From assembly GCA_029264225.1 (NCBI GenBank), contig JARICB010000070.1, forward strand, positions 1-7,972: a stretch of 7,972 bases of DNA, given 5' to 3'. The DNA is from Nocardioides sp. GTDB taxonomy: Bacteria; Actinomycetota; Actinomycetes; Propionibacteriales; Nocardioidaceae. The notes below the pieces were generated by a model. The model was not told the origin of the DNA. It was given only the letters and a program-made list of their open reading frames with translations, and did not search any database. Position 1 is the first letter of the stretch. Each line of letters begins with the position of its first letter. Positions 6,096 through 7,972 of the stretch are shown piece after piece. A program made the translations under genes and the position numbers.

Positions 6096-7264
6096 CTCAC
6101 GACCTCTATGACCTGCTCGGTGTCGCCCGCGACGCCGACGCGACCACGATCAAGAAGGCCTACCGCGGCCTCGCGCGCAAGCTGCACCCCGACGTCAACC
6201 CGGATCCGGAGACGCAGGAGAAGTTCAAAGAGGTCTCGCTGGCCTACGAGGTGCTCTCCGACCCGCAGAAGCGCGCGGCCTACGACCGTGGCGCCGACCC
6301 CTTCGGCGGTGGCGCCGGCGGCTTCGGCCAGGGTCAGGGGTTCTCCTTTACCGACATCATGGACGCCTTCTTCGGCGGGGGTGCCGGGGGCGCCGGGGGT
6401 CAGGGCCGCGGCCCGCGTCAGCGCGTACGCCGCGGGCAGGACGCCTTGATCCGCCTCGACATCGACCTTTCCGAGGCGGCGTTCGGCACCACCAAAGAAC
6501 TCAAGGTCGACACCGCCGTGCTCTGCACGACCTGCCACGGCGACGGCGCCGCACCGGGCTCCACGCCGGTCACCTGCGAGACCTGCCGCGGCGCCGGTGA
6601 GGTGGCCCAGGTGCAACGCTCGTTCCTCGGCGAGATCCGCACCCTGCGCGCCTGCGCTGCCTGCCGCGGCTTCGGCCAGATCGTCTCCGACCCGTGCCGC
6701 GAGTGTTCGGGCGAGGGCCGAGTGCGCTCACGGCGCAGCCTGAACGTGAAGATCCCCGGCGGCGTCGACACAGGCACCCGCGTGCAGCTCTCCGAGCAGG
6801 GCGAGGTCGGCCCCGGCGGCGGCCCGCCCGGTGACCTCTACGTGGAGATCCACGTCGACGCGCACCCGACCTTCACCCGTCACGGCAACGACCTGCACTC
6901 GACGGTCTCGCTGCCGATGACGGCCGCCGCCCTGGGCACGACCTTGACCCTGCCGCTGCTCGAGGCCGACCTCGAGGCGCCCGAGGACTCCGAGATGCGC
7001 ACCGACTACGACCTGGTGATCAAGCCCGGCACCCAGTCGGGCAGCGAGCAGGTACTGCGTGGCTTCGGGGTGCCGGGTCTGCGCGGCGGTCGCGGTGACC
7101 TGATCGTGACCGTGATCGTGGACACCCCGACCCGTCTTGACGCCCGCCAGGAGGAGTTGCTGCGCGAGCTGGCCGCCCTTCGGGACGAGGAGACGCCCGA
7201 CGGGTCGGTCGAGGCCGGACAGAAGTCCGTCTTCGGCCGTCTTCGCGACGCCTTCAACCACTAG
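6092..7264 (+). CDS. dnaJ: DnaJ, type I Hsp40 co-chaperone
   Basis: DnaJ delivers unfolded clients to DnaK and stimulates its ATPase. The 390-residue product shows the complete type I layout: a J domain (about 4-68) with the catalytic HPD at 32-34; a Gly/Phe-rich linker (about 71-115) with DPFGGG and [12 protein letters not shown]; four intact CxxCxGxG zinc motifs starting at C145, C162, C188 and C202; and the C-terminal client-binding and dimerisation region, ending in [11 protein letters not shown]. Initiation is at GTG 6092, overlapping the hrcA stop by 4 nt, with a ribosome binding site inside hrcA. Actinobacteria often carry two dnaJ genes, one beside dnaK-grpE and one beside hrcA; this is the hrcA-linked copy (often called DnaJ2). 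Whether the genome has the second one cannot be seen. Expression should follow the CIRCE promoter. Confidence 0.97.
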   Translation: MTHDLYDLLGVARDADATTIKKAYRGLARKLHPDVNPDPETQEKFKEVSLAYEVLSDPQKRAAYDRGADPFGGGAGGFGQGQGFSFTDIMDAFFGGGAGGAGGQGRGPRQRVRRGQDALIRLDIDLSEAAFGTTKELKVDTAVLCTTCHGDGAAPGSTPVTCETCRGAGEVAQVQRSFLGEIRTLRACAACRGFGQIVSDPCRECSGEGRVRSRRSLNVKIPGGVDTGTRVQLSEQGEVGPGGGPPGDLYVEIHVDAHPTFTRHGNDLHSTVSLPMTAAALGTTLTLPLLEADLEAPEDSEMRTDYDLVIKPGTQSGSEQVLRGFGVPGLRGGRGDLIVTVIVDTPTRLDARQEELLRELAALRDEETPDGSVEAGQKSVFGRLRDAFNH

Positions 7265-7273
7265 GACTGCGCA

Positions 7274-7972
7274 GTGACGCTGCCGGTCCACCTCGTGGCC
7301 TCGCTCGACGCGGTGACGGCCGGGTCCGTCGTCGAGGTGACCGGCGACGAGGCGCACCATGCGGTCGCCGTACGCCGCCTCCAACCCGGCGAGCAGGTCG
7401 TGCTGACCGACGGCCTCGGCCGGCGGGCGGTGGCGGTGGTCTCGGGCACGGGCAAACGGGTCTTCACCGTCGAGGTGTCCCGTGTCGAGACCCTGCCCGA
7501 GCCGAGCCCGGCCGTGACCGTGGTGCAGGCGCTGTCCAAGGGCGACCGGGGCGAGCTGGCCGTCGAGATGCTGACCGAGATCGGGGCCGGGGTGATCGTG
7601 CCGTGGGCCGCCTCGCGATCAGTCGCTGTGTGGAAGGGCGAGCGGGCGCTCAAGTCGCACGCCAAGTGGCAGGCCACCGCCCGCGAGGCCGGCAAGCAGT
7701 CGCGCCGCTCCTGGCTGCCGACGGTGACTCCGCTGGCGGCGACCGCTGCGGTCTGCGCGCTGATCGCCGACGCCGACCTGGCCGTCGTACTCCACGAGGA
7801 CGCCACGACCCCGCTCGCCTCGCTGGCCGTCCCGGCCTCCGGTGACCTGGTGGTGATCGTGGGTCCGGAGGGCGGCGTCTCACCCGAGGAACTGGCCGCC
7901 TTCACCGAGGCTGGAGCCGTCAGCGTCCGTCTGGGCGCCGAGGTGCTGCGTACCTCGACTGCCGGCGTTGCC
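7274..7972 (+). CDS. rsmE: RsmE, 16S rRNA (uracil1498-N3)-methyltransferase, 3'-truncated
   Basis: RsmE methylates N3 of U1498 in 16S rRNA of the 30S subunit, using SAM. The frame starts at GTG 7274, 9 nt after the dnaJ stop, with AGGA (7263-7266) 7 nt upstream, and stays open to the last base: 233 codons, missing only roughly 10-20 residues of the usual length. The N-terminal PUA-like part (GDEAHHAVAVRRLQPGE, about 24-40) is typical. The C-terminal SPOUT methyltransferase part has ALSKGDRGE (about 90-98), EIGAGVIVPWAASRSV, AREAGKQSRRSWLP, the SAM-binding VGPEGGVS (G197 to G201 core), and LGAEVLRTSTA (220-230), the trefoil-knot motif. Its place after dnaJ is common in actinobacteria and other bacteria; the product has no known direct role in heat shock, so the link may simply be co-transcription. 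Confidence 0.96.
   Translation, partial: MTLPVHLVASLDAVTAGSVVEVTGDEAHHAVAVRRLQPGEQVVLTDGLGRRAVAVVSGTGKRVFTVEVSRVETLPEPSPAVTVVQALSKGDRGELAVEMLTEIGAGVIVPWAASRSVAVWKGERALKSHAKWQATAREAGKQSRRSWLPTVTPLAATAAVCALIADADLAVVLHEDATTPLASLAVPASGDLVVIVGPEGGVSPEELAAFTEAGAVSVRLGAEVLRTSTAGVA

Noticed and set aside
1..7972. CRISPR array, transposon, tRNA or defence system
   Set aside because: No regularly spaced direct repeats, transposase-like protein, tRNA-like fold or defence gene was seen on either strand.

Overview
The window looks like chromosomal DNA from a high-G+C actinobacterium, most likely of the Nocardioidaceae or a close relative in the Propionibacteriales. The reasons are strong G/C third-position bias, frequent GTG starts, apparently leaderless genes with TANNNT boxes 7 nt before the start codon, an actinobacterial DUF3097 gene, and the gene order hemW / DUF3097 / hrcA-dnaJ-rsmE. 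The family assignment is inference from gene order and protein style; no search was run.

Layout: (1) 1-1400, plus strand: 3' two thirds or more of a long-chain acyl-CoA synthetase, followed by a perfect 16-bp-stem hairpin (1454-1489). (2) 1545-2768, plus: hemW, a radical-SAM haem chaperone. (3) 2775-3629, minus: a DUF3097 protein, tail to tail with hemW; both stop codons sit inside one hairpin. (4) 3630-3850: a gene-free stretch with an 86-bp nested palindrome. (5) 3851-4099, minus: a small, very acidic, probably disordered protein. (6) 4141-4986, minus: a metallo-beta-lactamase-fold hydrolase. (7) 4987-5066: a compact divergent control region with a CIRCE operator. (8) 5067-7972, plus: the heat-shock repressor hrcA, dnaJ (type I, four zinc motifs) and rsmE (16S rRNA m3U methyltransferase, cut by the window end), packed with a 4-nt overlap and a 9-nt gap, so very probably one operon.

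How they work together: HrcA should bind the CIRCE element at its own promoter and repress hrcA-dnaJ-rsmE until heat or misfolded protein draws the GroE chaperonin away; DnaJ then serves DnaK in refolding. The same CIRCE lies where the upstream part of the divergent hydrolase promoter should be, so that gene may share the control. The acyl-CoA synthetase, HemW and DUF3097 genes are housekeeping neighbours with no visible link to heat shock.

I see no mobile element, CRISPR array, tRNA or rRNA, and no clear undescribed multi-gene system. The points most worth following are the nested palindrome upstream of the DUF3097 gene, the possible CIRCE control of the hydrolase, and a Toprim-like motif pair in the DUF3097 protein.
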